Assembly: GCA_963843455.1 (NCBI GenBank)
Contig: CAWJKE010000007.1
Coordinates: 558,001 to 622,000, forward strand
Origin: CAIQPS01 sp963843455
GTDB lineage: Bacteria; Actinomycetota; Thermoleophilia; RBG-16-64-13
Length of the DNA stretch: 64,000 bases
Direction: 5' to 3'
Positions 43,121 to 51,918 of this stretch are shown piece after piece. The position numbers and the translations under genes are program-made. Position 1 is the stretch's first letter; each line of letters begins with the position of its first letter. The notes below the pieces were generated by a model that did no database searches, had not been told where the DNA came from, and saw only the letters and a list, made by a program, of their open reading frames with translations.

Positions 43121-43495
43121 ATGCAGTGGGACGCTAATGCCATCATGGACATCTGCATCGGTATCTTCTTCCTGCTCTTCGGGGCAGGGCTTCTGTATAT
43201 GCTTCTTCGTCTAGCCGGAGTCTTCGGTCGCGCGACGAACATCCTTACTGACGTCAATACCGAAGTGATCCCGCTGCTGACGCGCGTCGAGACCACGCTC
43301 GATCGCGTGAATGCGGAACTCGACCAGGTCGAGGAGATAACCACCTCGATGGCCAAGATCATCAAGATAGCCGAGACCACACTCACGTCGGTTCATGGAG
43401 CGATAGCAGCTCCGATCAAGAAGGTCGCAGGCCTGTCCTCTGCGGTCACCGAAGGGATTTCCTCGTTTGTTTCGGGCAAAAGGAAGGAGACTTGA
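43121..43495 (+). CDS. DUF948 family membrane protein
   Basis: A 124-aa protein with one N-terminal membrane segment (IMDICIGIFFLLFGAGLLYMLL) and a cytoplasmic or external helix with the family pattern ILTDVNTEVIPLLTRVETTL and DRVNAELDQVEEITTSMAKI. DUF948 proteins are general-stress or cell-envelope proteins of unknown mechanism, often beside a YtxH-like protein, as here. The stop overlaps the start of the next gene (TGATG). Confidence 0.88.
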   Translation: MQWDANAIMDICIGIFFLLFGAGLLYMLLRLAGVFGRATNILTDVNTEVIPLLTRVETTLDRVNAELDQVEEITTSMAKIIKIAETTLTSVHGAIAAPIKKVAGLSSAVTEGISSFVSGKRKET

Positions 43496-43752
43496 TGGGC
43501 GGCATTCGTTCGTTTCTCGTTTTGGTCGCCGGGGTAGCGATAGGGGGGGCTCTCATCATCGCGCATCGGGTCTCTCAGGAGACGGGCAAGAGCATGGTCG
43601 AGTCCTTCGCCGAAGTCCCCGGCGAAGCCCAGCGTATATTTGAGGAACTGAGGGAACGGGCCGAGGAAGCGGCAGGACGGGCACGTCAGGCGTACGAGCA
43701 GAAGCAGGCCGAGATGGAGACCTACCTCGGCGGTGGCGGTCCGGTCGAATAG
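43495..43752 (+). CDS. Small YtxH-like membrane/coiled-coil protein
   Basis: An 85-aa protein with an N-terminal membrane helix FLVLVAGVAIGGALIIAH. A charged helix follows, rich in Glu, Arg and Ala (EEAAGRARQAYEQKQAEMET), ending in a Gly-rich tail. This layout matches YtxH-type general-stress proteins that often accompany DUF948 proteins. ATG 43495 overlaps the previous stop in TGATG. No enzymatic motif. Confidence 0.75.
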   Translation: MGGIRSFLVLVAGVAIGGALIIAHRVSQETGKSMVESFAEVPGEAQRIFEELRERAEEAAGRARQAYEQKQAEMETYLGGGGPVE

Positions 43753-43754
43753 GG

Positions 43755-44183
43755 GTGGTGGCACTGGCTGAGCCGCGCGAGAGGTCCGATATCGTCATTC
43801 TTCGAGCTCCCCGCGGAAGAGGCAATCTGCCCATCATGCGGGTTGTCATAGGGGGAGTCGCGTCCCGGCACGCGTTGTCGGTCGACCGGTTGGATGATCT
43901 CGAATTGGCGGTCGAAACGCTGCTTCGCGAGGAGCCCGTCCAGGGGGCTGATCTGACCCTTACCGTCTCTGTCGTGTCCGGCACCTTCAAGGTTGCCCTC
44001 CAGGGGCTCAGCAGCCAACTGGTTCGGCGGACTTTGTCCGCCACCGAGTGTATCGAGTTGGGCAGCGATGGCCGGGCGGACGTTCTCCGGATGCTCATGG
44101 ATTCGCTTGTCGATGGATACCGGACGGTGGACGGGATCAATGCCGATTCCTTCTCAGTCGAGATGGAGAAACGGATTCTGTAG
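43755..44183 (+). CDS. RsbW-like anti-sigma factor lacking ATPase motifs
   Basis: A 142-aa protein directly in front of a SigB/SigF-type sigma factor. The layout follows RsbW/SpoIIAB kinases: an N-terminal strand IMRVVIGGVASRHALSVDRLDDLELAVETL and a C-terminal strand pair LRMLMDSLVDGYRTVD and SFSVEMEKRI. The ATP-binding boxes are missing: the N-box Asn expected in ExxxNA is replaced by ETLLREEP and no DxGxG loop is present. I infer a degenerate, perhaps kinase-dead, anti-sigma factor. No RsbV-type antagonist lies next to it. It starts at GTG 43755 and ends in TAG directly before the sigma gene start. Confidence 0.65.
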   Translation: MVALAEPRERSDIVILRAPRGRGNLPIMRVVIGGVASRHALSVDRLDDLELAVETLLREEPVQGADLTLTVSVVSGTFKVALQGLSSQLVRRTLSATECIELGSDGRADVLRMLMDSLVDGYRTVDGINADSFSVEMEKRIL

Positions 44184-45035
44184 GTGTCGCCTACCGACAC
44201 CGCAACACGACGGCCGGGAGCATCGAGTGTGACTATGGCCTACGGCGACGGACCAAAGAGGATGTCTGAGCGGGACCTGCTGGTCTTGGTCCGCGACCAT
44301 AAAGACGGGGCGGCCAGGGAAGAGCTGATCACTCGCTATCTGCCTCTGGTGAGAAGCCTTGCGCGCAGGTTCGCGTCACGCGGGCAGCCGGTCGAGGACC
44401 TGATCCAGGTGGGCAGCATCGGCCTCATCAAGGCCATCGATCGTTTTGACTTGGAACGAGGAGTCGAGCTGTCTACCTATGCGACTCCGACCATCTTAGG
44501 CGAGATCAAGCGCTACTTCCGGGATAAGGGCTGGGCCGTCAAAGTCCCCAGGGCCCTTCAGGACCTGAATGTGCGGCTCAACCGGGTCACGGAGTCGCTG
44601 ACAGTCGAACTGCGCAGGTCTCCCACCATCGGAGAGCTGGCTGCGGCCACGGGTGCATCGGAAGAAGAGGTGGTCGAGGCTCTGGAGAGCGGCCGAGCCT
44701 ACAGTTCGGTCTCCATCTTTTCTGGTGGGGGTCCGGACGAAGACGAATCGGTGGGACTGCTGGACTGCCTCGGTGTGGAAGAAGAGGCGTACGCGGTGTT
44801 CGAGCAACGGCGAGTGCTGGCTCCCGCTATGGAGCGGCTCGATCCTCGCGAGCGGTTGATTCTCCATCTGCGCTTCTTCGAAGGTATGACGCAGACGCAG
44901 GTGGCGGCGCGTATCGGCATTTCGCAGATGCATGTCTCGCGTCTCATACGAAGATCGATAGAGAATCTCCACGAGTATATGACGGAGAAAGAATCCCCGG
45001 CAGACGGCGCGGGGGAGAGAGGCAAGGTCTGCTAG
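44184..45035 (+). CDS. SigB/SigF-type RNA polymerase sigma factor
   Basis: A 283-aa group 3 sigma factor. Region 2 shows RYLPLVRSLARRFASRGQPVE, DLIQVGSIGLIKAIDRFD and ELSTYATPTILGEIKRYFRD, followed by KGWAVKVPRALQDL. Region 3 shows SPTIGELAAATGASEEEVVEAL. Region 4 shows LDPRERLILHLRFFEGMTQ and the helix-turn-helix RIGISQMHVSRLIRRS. This is the SigB/SigF subfamily of general-stress or developmental sigma factors, not FliA/WhiG. GTG 44184 abuts the previous stop, but ATG 44235 is a plausible later start because conservation begins near SERDLLVLV. It is directly followed by alaS. Confidence 0.93.
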   Translation: MSPTDTATRRPGASSVTMAYGDGPKRMSERDLLVLVRDHKDGAAREELITRYLPLVRSLARRFASRGQPVEDLIQVGSIGLIKAIDRFDLERGVELSTYATPTILGEIKRYFRDKGWAVKVPRALQDLNVRLNRVTESLTVELRRSPTIGELAAATGASEEEVVEALESGRAYSSVSIFSGGGPDEDESVGLLDCLGVEEEAYAVFEQRRVLAPAMERLDPRERLILHLRFFEGMTQTQVAARIGISQMHVSRLIRRSIENLHEYMTEKESPADGAGERGKVC

Positions 45036-47654
45036 GTGAAGACGGCCGAACTACGAAAGATGTACCTGGACTATTTCGTCGAGCGAAGTCATTTGCTCGT
45101 GCCCAGCTCCTCTCTCGTCCCATACAAAGACACCTCCGTGCTGCTCACCACTGCAGGGATGCAGCAGTTCAAGCCCTACTTCATGGGACTGGCCGAGCCC
45201 CCCAGTGGCAGGCTGACCAGCGTGCAGAAGTGCTTCCGCACGTCCGATATCGACAAGGTGGGGCTCACCGCGCGACATTGCACCTTCTTCGAGATGCTCG
45301 GCAACTTCTCGGTGGGCGACTACTTCAAGGAGGGGGCCGTCCGCTTCGCCTGGGAGTTTTCCCTTGACTATCTGAAGCTCGATCCCGCCCTCATCTGGAT
45401 TTCGTACTTCGAAGGTGACGACCAGATCGGGGCAGACGAAGAGGCGGTGGCGCTCTGGGAGGCGTTGGGGGTGCCTCGGGCTCGCATGGTAGGCCTGCCT
45501 CGCAGCGCCAACTTCTGGGGCCCGGTGGGGCCCACGGGTCCCTGCGGTCCCTGCTCGGAACTGTATTTCGACAGGGGGGCTGAGCACGGTTGCTCCGACC
45601 CCGGTTGCCGTCCAGGATGCGACTGCGATCGGTTTGTCGAGTACTGGAACCTGGTCTTCACCGGCTACAACATGGGGGAGGACCAGCAGCTCACCAACCT
45701 GCCCAAGCAGAATATCGACACCGGCATGGGCCTGGAGCGGGTGGCGGCACTCAAGCAGGGGGTATCGGCGGTCTTTCTGACCGACTTGTTCAAGCCCCTG
45801 TTGGAACTGGGGGAAGAGATCGCGGGCAAGCGGTACGGAGACGACAGGCAGGTCGACGTCGCCCTTCGCGTGCTGGCCGACCATGCGCGGGCCATGTCGT
45901 TCCTCGTCGCCGACGGCGTCCTGCCCAGCAACGAGGGCCGGGGCTACGTACTTCGCCGCATCGTCCGCCGCGCGGCCCGTTTCAGCCGGTCGGCCGGCAT
46001 GGAGCCACCCTTCCTGCAGCGCTTCGCCCAGAGGACCATCGACCTCATGGGGGGTACATACCCGGAACTGGTGGACCGGCGCGAGGCGATCCTGCGCACC
46101 ATCGGGTCAGAAGAGGAGCGTTTCAACAGGACCTTGGACCAGGGATTGATTCTGGTGGAGGAAGCGATAGCTCGCGCCAGCGACGCCGGCAGCACGGTGT
46201 TCCCAGGAGAGGTCGCCTTTCAATTGCACGATACGTACGGCTTTCCCGTGGAAGTCACCCGCGAGATCGTCGAAGAACGGGGGCTGACGCTCGACTTGGC
46301 CGGATTCGACTCCTCGATGGACGGCCAGCGCAAGCGTGCCCGCGGCGCGCAAAGGGGCGGGGACGCCCTCCAGGAGGCCGTTGTCCGCTTCGCCCGCCAA
46401 ACGGAGCACGCCACCGAGTTCAAGGGTCATGAGCGTGAAGACCTCTACACAGTGGTAGAGCACGTAGAGTCGCTCGAGGACGGACGGGTGCTGCTAGCAC
46501 TGCGAGAGAGCCCCTTCTACGCCGAGATGGGAGGCCAGACGGCCGATACCGGTGTGGTGGAGTCCGAGGGTGGCAAGGTGCAGGTGGAGGACGTACAGCA
46601 ACAGGGCGAAGTCCAAGTGCTCGTAGCCCGTCCGCTGGAGGGCGAAGTCGAGGCGGGAGTCCGGGTCAAGGCCAGCCTTTCGTCGAGTCATCGCCACGAC
46701 GTGGCCGCCAATCACACCGCCACGCATCTGCTGCACTACGCGCTCCGCTCACGTCTAGGCAAGGATGTGACACAGGCGGGCTCTTCGGTACGCGCCGACA
46801 AGTTCCGCTTCGACTTCGCGTATCACGAGCCCATCGGGCGGGAACACCTCAAAGAGATAGAGGAGTTGGTCAACCGCCGCATCGTCGAGAACCACCCTGT
46901 GCGCACGTTCACCACCAGCCTCGAGTACGCCCGAGACCTGGGGGCGACCGCTCTGTTCGGGGAGAAGTACGGTGACTTCGTGCGGGTCGTTGAGATCGAC
47001 GATTTCAGCCGGGAACTGTGCGGCGGTACTCACGTCGCTTGGACGAGCGAGGTCGGCGCCTTCAAGATCCTGTCCGAGGGCAGCGTCGGCGCCAATGCGC
47101 GCCGTATCGAGGCGGTTTCCGGAAGGGCGGCCGTCGCGTACTACAGGGACCGAGACCTCCTGGTGGGCGCCGCGGCCTCCGCTCTGGATGTGACCGACGA
47201 CCAGGTGCTGCCCGCCCTCACCCGGTTGCAGAACCGCGTCAGCGCCCTTGAGAGCGAATTATCGGGCTTCGTATCGAGGGCCTCCAGGGACGTAGTCACA
47301 ACGCTAGCCGCGCGGGCCGTGAGCCACGACGGGGTCGCCGTGGTGGCAGAGGTAGTGGAGGCCCGCGACGGTGACCACCTTCTCCTTCTGGTCGACCAGG
47401 TCCGCGAACGGGTCCAGCCGGGCGTCGTGGCCTTGGGAGCTGAACTGCAGGGCAAGGCCACGCTCGTAATCAGCGTCAGCCCTCAGGTTCCTCGGGTGGA
47501 CGCTGGTCAGATCGTCAAGACTGCTTCACGGGCCTTCGGCGGTGGGGGAGGAGGTACTGCCCATCTCGGGAGGGGTGGCGGCGGCGACCCCCTCAGGCTG
47601 AGCGAAGCGATCGCGTGTGCGCGCGATACGGTCGTTGCGCGCCTGAGTGACTAG
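45036..47654 (+). CDS. alaS: Alanine-tRNA ligase
   Basis: Charges tRNA(Ala) and edits mischarged Ser/Gly. The 872-aa protein has the class II catalytic core (LVPSSSLVPYKDTSVLLTTAG, KCFRTSDIDKVG, MLGNFSVGDYFKE, GPTGPCGPCSELYFD). The editing domain has NHTATHLLHYALRSRLG and the zinc Cys in ELCGGTHVAWTSEVGAFKI. A C-terminal C-Ala domain has a glycine-rich AFGGGGGGTAHLGRGGGG segment. GTG 45036 start. Its stop is followed at once by the ruvX GTG. alaS-ruvX is a widespread order. Confidence 0.97.
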   Translation: MKTAELRKMYLDYFVERSHLLVPSSSLVPYKDTSVLLTTAGMQQFKPYFMGLAEPPSGRLTSVQKCFRTSDIDKVGLTARHCTFFEMLGNFSVGDYFKEGAVRFAWEFSLDYLKLDPALIWISYFEGDDQIGADEEAVALWEALGVPRARMVGLPRSANFWGPVGPTGPCGPCSELYFDRGAEHGCSDPGCRPGCDCDRFVEYWNLVFTGYNMGEDQQLTNLPKQNIDTGMGLERVAALKQGVSAVFLTDLFKPLLELGEEIAGKRYGDDRQVDVALRVLADHARAMSFLVADGVLPSNEGRGYVLRRIVRRAARFSRSAGMEPPFLQRFAQRTIDLMGGTYPELVDRREAILRTIGSEEERFNRTLDQGLILVEEAIARASDAGSTVFPGEVAFQLHDTYGFPVEVTREIVEERGLTLDLAGFDSSMDGQRKRARGAQRGGDALQEAVVRFARQTEHATEFKGHEREDLYTVVEHVESLEDGRVLLALRESPFYAEMGGQTADTGVVESEGGKVQVEDVQQQGEVQVLVARPLEGEVEAGVRVKASLSSSHRHDVAANHTATHLLHYALRSRLGKDVTQAGSSVRADKFRFDFAYHEPIGREHLKEIEELVNRRIVENHPVRTFTTSLEYARDLGATALFGEKYGDFVRVVEIDDFSRELCGGTHVAWTSEVGAFKILSEGSVGANARRIEAVSGRAAVAYYRDRDLLVGAAASALDVTDDQVLPALTRLQNRVSALESELSGFVSRASRDVVTTLAARAVSHDGVAVVAEVVEARDGDHLLLLVDQVRERVQPGVVALGAELQGKATLVISVSPQVPRVDAGQIVKTASRAFGGGGGGTAHLGRGGGGDPLRLSEAIACARDTVVARLSD

Positions 47655-48068
47655 GTGCGAGTCTTGGGCATAGACGTGGGGTTGAGCCGGACGGGGGTAG
47701 CCATTTCTGACCCTTTGGGAGTCACGTGCACGCCGTTACCGGTCATCCGGGAACGGGAGCGGGAGAAGACGCTTCTAAAGGTGGTTGTCGTCGCCCAAGA
47801 ATACGGCGCGGGTGAGATAGTAGTGGGACTACCACGCCCGCTGGGAGGGGGAACCAACGAGCAATTGGACTCGGTCGTGGCTTTTACGGAGCGGCTGGCG
47901 ACGTTGACGGAGTTGCCCATCCTTACCTGGGACGAGAGGTTCACATCCAAATTGGCGGAGAGTGCCGCCAAGAGAAGCGGAGAGCAGGATTCGGTGGCTG
48001 CGTGCTATATGTTGCAGGACTATCTTGACTGGCGGTCCAGGAACCTAGCTGGAGATAGAGATGAGTGA
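47655..48068 (+). CDS. ruvX: Putative pre-16S rRNA nuclease / Holliday junction resolvase YqgF
   Basis: RNase H-fold nuclease involved in 16S rRNA 5'-end processing. The 137-aa protein begins VLGIDVGLSRTGVAISDPLG (first catalytic Asp), has IVVGLPRPLGGGTNEQLDSV and LPILTWDERFTSKLAES (Glu), and ends LQDYLDW with the last acidic residue. GTG start directly after the alaS stop; its last 8 bases overlap mltG. Confidence 0.95.
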   Translation: MRVLGIDVGLSRTGVAISDPLGVTCTPLPVIREREREKTLLKVVVVAQEYGAGEIVVGLPRPLGGGTNEQLDSVVAFTERLATLTELPILTWDERFTSKLAESAAKRSGEQDSVAACYMLQDYLDWRSRNLAGDRDE

Positions 48069-49176
48069 TTGGTATTCCGAACTGCCGCGGGCCGGGGAAA
48101 GTTACCCCGTCAAGAAGAAGAAGAAACGGCGGTCAGGGAGAGCCTGGATCACCCGAATAGTCGTGGTGGTTGGCTTCCTCGCCTTCATGTGGGGCGTGTA
48201 TACCGTGGTCAACAGAGGGCAGGAATGGTTGCAGGCCAAGGCGGCGGAGACGACTTCGACGACCCTCGCGGCCAGCGTGAAGGTCACTATCAGCCCCGGA
48301 ATGACGGCCACCCAGGTCGGCCTATTGCTGGAGGACAAGGGTGTCATCAGCTCGGCGACGGCCTTCGTTGACCTCGTCGATTCGCGCGGCAGCCAGGGGA
48401 AGCTGCAGCCGGGCACGTATCAGTTGCCGACCAGATCACAGCTCATCAACGTGGTCGATAGGCTCGAGAAAGGGCAGGGTTCCGATACCTTCACCGTGAC
48501 CCTTCCGGAGGGTCTCGCCGCGAGCCAGATAGCCTCTCAGCTGGCGAAGGCGGGCAACGTCAAGAATGCGGCCACCTACGCAGATCTCAGCAAGCAACCC
48601 GATAAGTTCGTGGTGCCCAAGATCGGGGGCACACCGAGCGAGGTCACGACGCTTGAAGGATTGCTCTTTCCCGACACCTACAGTCTCATGGCAGGCGATG
48701 GCCCGACCGAGCTGATAGGCGCTCAACTCGCGGCGTTCAACAAGAAGACTGCGTCGTTACCTTGGACCGATGCCGAGGCACTGGGATTGTCCCCGTATCA
48801 GATCGTCGTCGTGGCGTCCATGCTCGAGAAGGAAGCGAATACTCCGGCAGATATGGCGAACGTAGCCGCCGTCATCTACAACCGCATCAAGAAGAAGATG
48901 CCCCTCCAGGTAGACGCGACGGTTCGCTACGCCCTTGACAAATGGACCGAACCGCTGACCGAAACGGATCTGAAGGTGAACTCGCCGTACAACACGCGAG
49001 TCGTGAAGGGCCTTCCCCCTGCGCCGATATCCAATCCGGGAGTAGCGGCGCTGACCGCGGCGCTCACGCCCGCCAAAGTTGATTACCTCTACTATCTCAC
49101 CGGCAAGGACGGCAAGACCCACTTCACGGCCTCGTACGACGAGTTCGTCAAGCTGAAGAAGGATCTGGGCCTGTAG
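48061..49176 (+). CDS. mltG: Endolytic murein transglycosylase MltG (YceG)
   Basis: Cleaves nascent peptidoglycan strands and so sets glycan length. The 371-aa protein has a short basic cytoplasmic N-terminus (KKKKKRRSG), one membrane helix ITRIVVVVGFLAFMWGVYTVV near residues 36-56, then a LysM-like domain VTISPGMTATQVGLLLEDKGV. The YceG catalytic domain has the active-site Glu in VASMLEKEANTPADM and the block VAAVIYNRIKKKMPLQVDATV, then NTRVVKGLPPAPISNPG. The ruvX-mltG-aroE order is common in Gram-positives. Confidence 0.95.
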   Translation: MSDWYSELPRAGESYPVKKKKKRRSGRAWITRIVVVVGFLAFMWGVYTVVNRGQEWLQAKAAETTSTTLAASVKVTISPGMTATQVGLLLEDKGVISSATAFVDLVDSRGSQGKLQPGTYQLPTRSQLINVVDRLEKGQGSDTFTVTLPEGLAASQIASQLAKAGNVKNAATYADLSKQPDKFVVPKIGGTPSEVTTLEGLLFPDTYSLMAGDGPTELIGAQLAAFNKKTASLPWTDAEALGLSPYQIVVVASMLEKEANTPADMANVAAVIYNRIKKKMPLQVDATVRYALDKWTEPLTETDLKVNSPYNTRVVKGLPPAPISNPGVAALTAALTPAKVDYLYYLTGKDGKTHFTASYDEFVKLKKDLGL

Positions 49177-49200
49177 AACTGGGAGCCCGCCACCGCCAGG

Positions 49201-49220
49201 GTCTCACCTAGGTATGAGAC
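49201..49220. repeat. Imperfect palindrome between mltG and aroE
   Basis: GTCTCA (49201-49206) and TGAGAC (49215-49220) flank CCTAGGTA, whose centre CCTAGG is itself a palindrome. It lies 24 bases after the mltG stop. No T-run follows, so an operator or weak terminator are both possible. Confidence 0.4.
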
Positions 49221-49283
49221 GGAACCGTCCTCCGAGCGGTAGTCTGCACAGTAGCGACAGACAACCGTTGCGGAGGTGGTTCT

Positions 49284-50144
49284 ATGGGGACGAGCGACAG
49301 CATCGGTAGCCGAACGGCCGTGGCCGGCATCCTTGGTCACCCTGTCGGACACTCACTTTCTCCGCGCATGCACAACGCCGCGCTGCGGGCCCAGGGCATC
49401 GACATGGTGTACCTCGCTTTCGATGTGCTGCCCGAGAGTCTCTCGAACGCGGTGGCGGGGCTGCGGGCCCTCGGTTTTCGGGGTGTCAACGTGACGATTC
49501 CCCACAAGGAAGCCATCGGGGTTCTTCTCGACGAGCTGGACAGCGTAGCCGCCCGAATTGGGTCGGTGAACACAGTCGTCAACGATGATGGCCGCCTCGT
49601 TGGCTACAACACCGACAAGTGGGGGTTTGCGGCAGCCCTGCGCGGCCTCCGGCCCGAGGGGGCTCAGGGGCTTACATGCTTCGTGGCCGGAGCGGGGGGT
49701 GCTGCCCGGGCGGTGGTAGCCGCGTTGATGGATGACGATGCACGAGAGATACGGGTCTACAACCGGACTCCCGAGCGCGCGGCCTTGCTGTGCTCAGAGG
49801 CCGCCTCGTGGGGCGCCGCCCACTGCTTCGCAGTGCCCGAACATGAAGTGTTCGGCGCCGCGAGCGAAGCGCGCCTGATCGTCAACGCCACTTCGCTTGG
49901 GCTGAGCCCATCGGTCAAGGAGTCGCCGGTTCCTGTCGATATTGTCAACAGTCGCCACATCGTGATGGACCTGGTGTACGGCTCGGGTCCCACAACGTTG
50001 GTGAGAGAGGCGAAAGCTCGAGGTGCCACCGCGATCGACGGCAAGGAGATGCTTGTGATGCAGGCTGCCGGCTCGTACGAGCTCTGGACTGGCCAGCAGG
50101 CACCTTTGGACGTCATGCGGAAAAGCATCGGCGGGGAGAGGTGA
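49284..50144 (+). CDS. aroE: Shikimate dehydrogenase
   Basis: Fourth step of the shikimate pathway, reducing 3-dehydroshikimate with NADPH. The 286-aa protein has the substrate region VAGILGHPVGHSLSPRMHNA, the catalytic Lys in VNVTIPHKEAI, the catalytic Asp in VGYNTDKWGF, the nucleotide loop VAGAGGAARAVVAAL and the C-terminal Gln in MLVMQAAGSYELWTGQ. ATG 49284 follows GGAGGT. It ends 10 bases before pilB, so pilus genes may be read from the same transcript; aroE followed by pilus genes recurs in Gram-positive genomes. Confidence 0.96.
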   Translation: MGTSDSIGSRTAVAGILGHPVGHSLSPRMHNAALRAQGIDMVYLAFDVLPESLSNAVAGLRALGFRGVNVTIPHKEAIGVLLDELDSVAARIGSVNTVVNDDGRLVGYNTDKWGFAAALRGLRPEGAQGLTCFVAGAGGAARAVVAALMDDDAREIRVYNRTPERAALLCSEAASWGAAHCFAVPEHEVFGAASEARLIVNATSLGLSPSVKESPVPVDIVNSRHIVMDLVYGSGPTTLVREAKARGATAIDGKEMLVMQAAGSYELWTGQQAPLDVMRKSIGGER

Positions 50145-50154
50145 GATACCGTCC

Positions 50155-51882
50155 ATGCAGATGATCAAAGAGGAGAATGCGCCGCGGAGGCTGGTGGGCC
50201 GGCCTACAGGTGAAGTGCTCGTCGACATGGGTCTTCTGACCCGTGAGCAGGTCGACGAGGCGGTGGCGGAACAGCAGGTCTCGCATCAGCGCATCGGGGA
50301 GATAGCCCTGTCGAAAGGCTGGGTAACCAAGGCCGATCTCAATCAGGCGCTTGCCCGCCGCCTCGGCTGCAAATTCCTGGACCTGGCCGTCACCCGCGTC
50401 GACCCCGTCGCCTTGGAACTCATCTCTGAACGCGACGCGCGCCGCTACTCGGCAATCCCTGTCGCCTTTGTTGACGAGCACACCGTGCTCGTGGCCATGG
50501 CCGACCCCTCCAATATCGTTGCCATCGACGACCTGCGCATCCTGACGGGCTTTGACATCGAGCCGGGACTGGCCAGCAGCGACGAGATCGTCGAGATGCT
50601 CAGCAAGCTGCGCTCCGTCGGGGGCCAACTCTCCGACGGGCTCGACACCAAGGTCGTGGCCGCCGAGGACGACGGCCCTATCGACGACATGCGCGACATC
50701 CGGGAGCAGGTCGAGGCGGCGCCCGTGGTCAAGCTGGTCAACGGCGTACTCGCCCGAGCGACGGATGAGGGAGCGTCGGACATCCATTTCGAGCCACAGG
50801 CCAGGGATCTGCTGATTCGATTCAGACACGACGGCGTGCTTCACGAGATCATGACGATCCCGAAGAGACTGCAGGCCGGCGTCATCTCCCGCCTGAAGAT
50901 CATGGCGGACCTCGACATCGCGGAGCGGCGGATTCCCCAAGACGGGCGTATAGGTCTCACGGTGGGCGGGCGGCCTATTGACATGCGCGTTGCCTCACTC
51001 CCGACTGTCTACGGCGAGAAGGTGGTCATCCGCCTGCTGGACCGGTCTAACGTGATGTTGCGCCTCGAGGACTTGGGATTCTCCGAGCAGGCTTTGAACC
51101 GGTATCGCCGGTCCTTCCTCAAACCTTACGGGGCCATCCTGGTAACAGGTCCCACTGGATCAGGTAAGTCGACCACGCTCTACGCGACGCTCAACATCCT
51201 CAATACCAGCGACAAGAACATCATCACCGTAGAAGACCCGGTGGAATACCGGCTTGCCGGCATCAACCAGGTCCAGATCAACCCGAAGGCAGGGCTGACG
51301 TTCGCCTCAGGACTGAGGTCGATCCTGCGATGCGACCCCGACATTGTGATGGTCGGGGAGGTTCGCGATAAGGACACCGCCCAGATAGCTATCGAGTCGG
51401 CTCTTACCGGCCACCTGGTGCTGTCGACTCTGCACACCAATGATGCTCCGGGGGCGCTGACCCGGCTCACCGAAATGGGAGTCGAACCTTTCCTGACCGC
51501 CTCCGCGGTCGACTGCGTGATCGCCCAGAGGCTGGTGCGCAAGCTGTGCGAGCACTGTCGGGAACCGTTCGATCCAACGCCCGATATCCTGCGGCAGATG
51601 GGCTTCAGCAACCAGGCGATCGAGGGTGTCGAGGAGCTCCAGCTCTTCCGCGCCACCGGGTGCCCCCGCTGCAACACCACCGGTTACAAGGGACGGATGG
51701 CTATCTACGAGATCATGCTGGTCACCGAAGCCATCGAGAGACTCATCATCGAGCGGAAGAGTGCCGATGAGATAGGGCGAGTGGCACGAGCCGAGGGCAT
51801 GATGGCGCTTCGCCAGGACGGGCTCGAGCGAGTGCTGCAGGGGCTGACCAGCATCGAGGAGATCTCCCGGGTCATCGTGTGA
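50155..51882 (+). CDS. pilB: Type IV pilus assembly ATPase PilB
   Basis: Cytoplasmic motor that drives pilin polymerisation. The 575-aa protein begins with an MshEN-type domain (about 15-160: LVDMGLLTREQVDEAVAEQQ, LARRLGCKFLDLAV). In this fold the RLGxxfldL pattern is a known c-di-GMP-binding site in some PilB/MshE proteins. The GspE ATPase core has Walker A GPTGSGKSTTLYATL near 331, the Asp box VEDPVEYRLAGINQVQI, Walker B CDPDIVMVGEVRDKDTAQ and the tetracysteine zinc site CEHC near 464 with CPRC near 502. ATG 50155; pilT follows. Confidence 0.96.
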   Translation: MQMIKEENAPRRLVGRPTGEVLVDMGLLTREQVDEAVAEQQVSHQRIGEIALSKGWVTKADLNQALARRLGCKFLDLAVTRVDPVALELISERDARRYSAIPVAFVDEHTVLVAMADPSNIVAIDDLRILTGFDIEPGLASSDEIVEMLSKLRSVGGQLSDGLDTKVVAAEDDGPIDDMRDIREQVEAAPVVKLVNGVLARATDEGASDIHFEPQARDLLIRFRHDGVLHEIMTIPKRLQAGVISRLKIMADLDIAERRIPQDGRIGLTVGGRPIDMRVASLPTVYGEKVVIRLLDRSNVMLRLEDLGFSEQALNRYRRSFLKPYGAILVTGPTGSGKSTTLYATLNILNTSDKNIITVEDPVEYRLAGINQVQINPKAGLTFASGLRSILRCDPDIVMVGEVRDKDTAQIAIESALTGHLVLSTLHTNDAPGALTRLTEMGVEPFLTASAVDCVIAQRLVRKLCEHCREPFDPTPDILRQMGFSNQAIEGVEELQLFRATGCPRCNTTGYKGRMAIYEIMLVTEAIERLIIERKSADEIGRVARAEGMMALRQDGLERVLQGLTSIEEISRVIV

Positions 51883-51918
51883 CCCCGGGGAAGAGAAGAG
51901 TGGTGAGGAGAGCAGGCC

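Noticed and set aside
44184..45035. WhiG/FliA identity for the sigma factor, which would make it the RsiG partner
   Set aside because: Region 2-4 signatures (FRDKGWAVKVPR, GISQMHVSRL) are those of SigB/SigF proteins; the partner of RsiG is probably encoded elsewhere.
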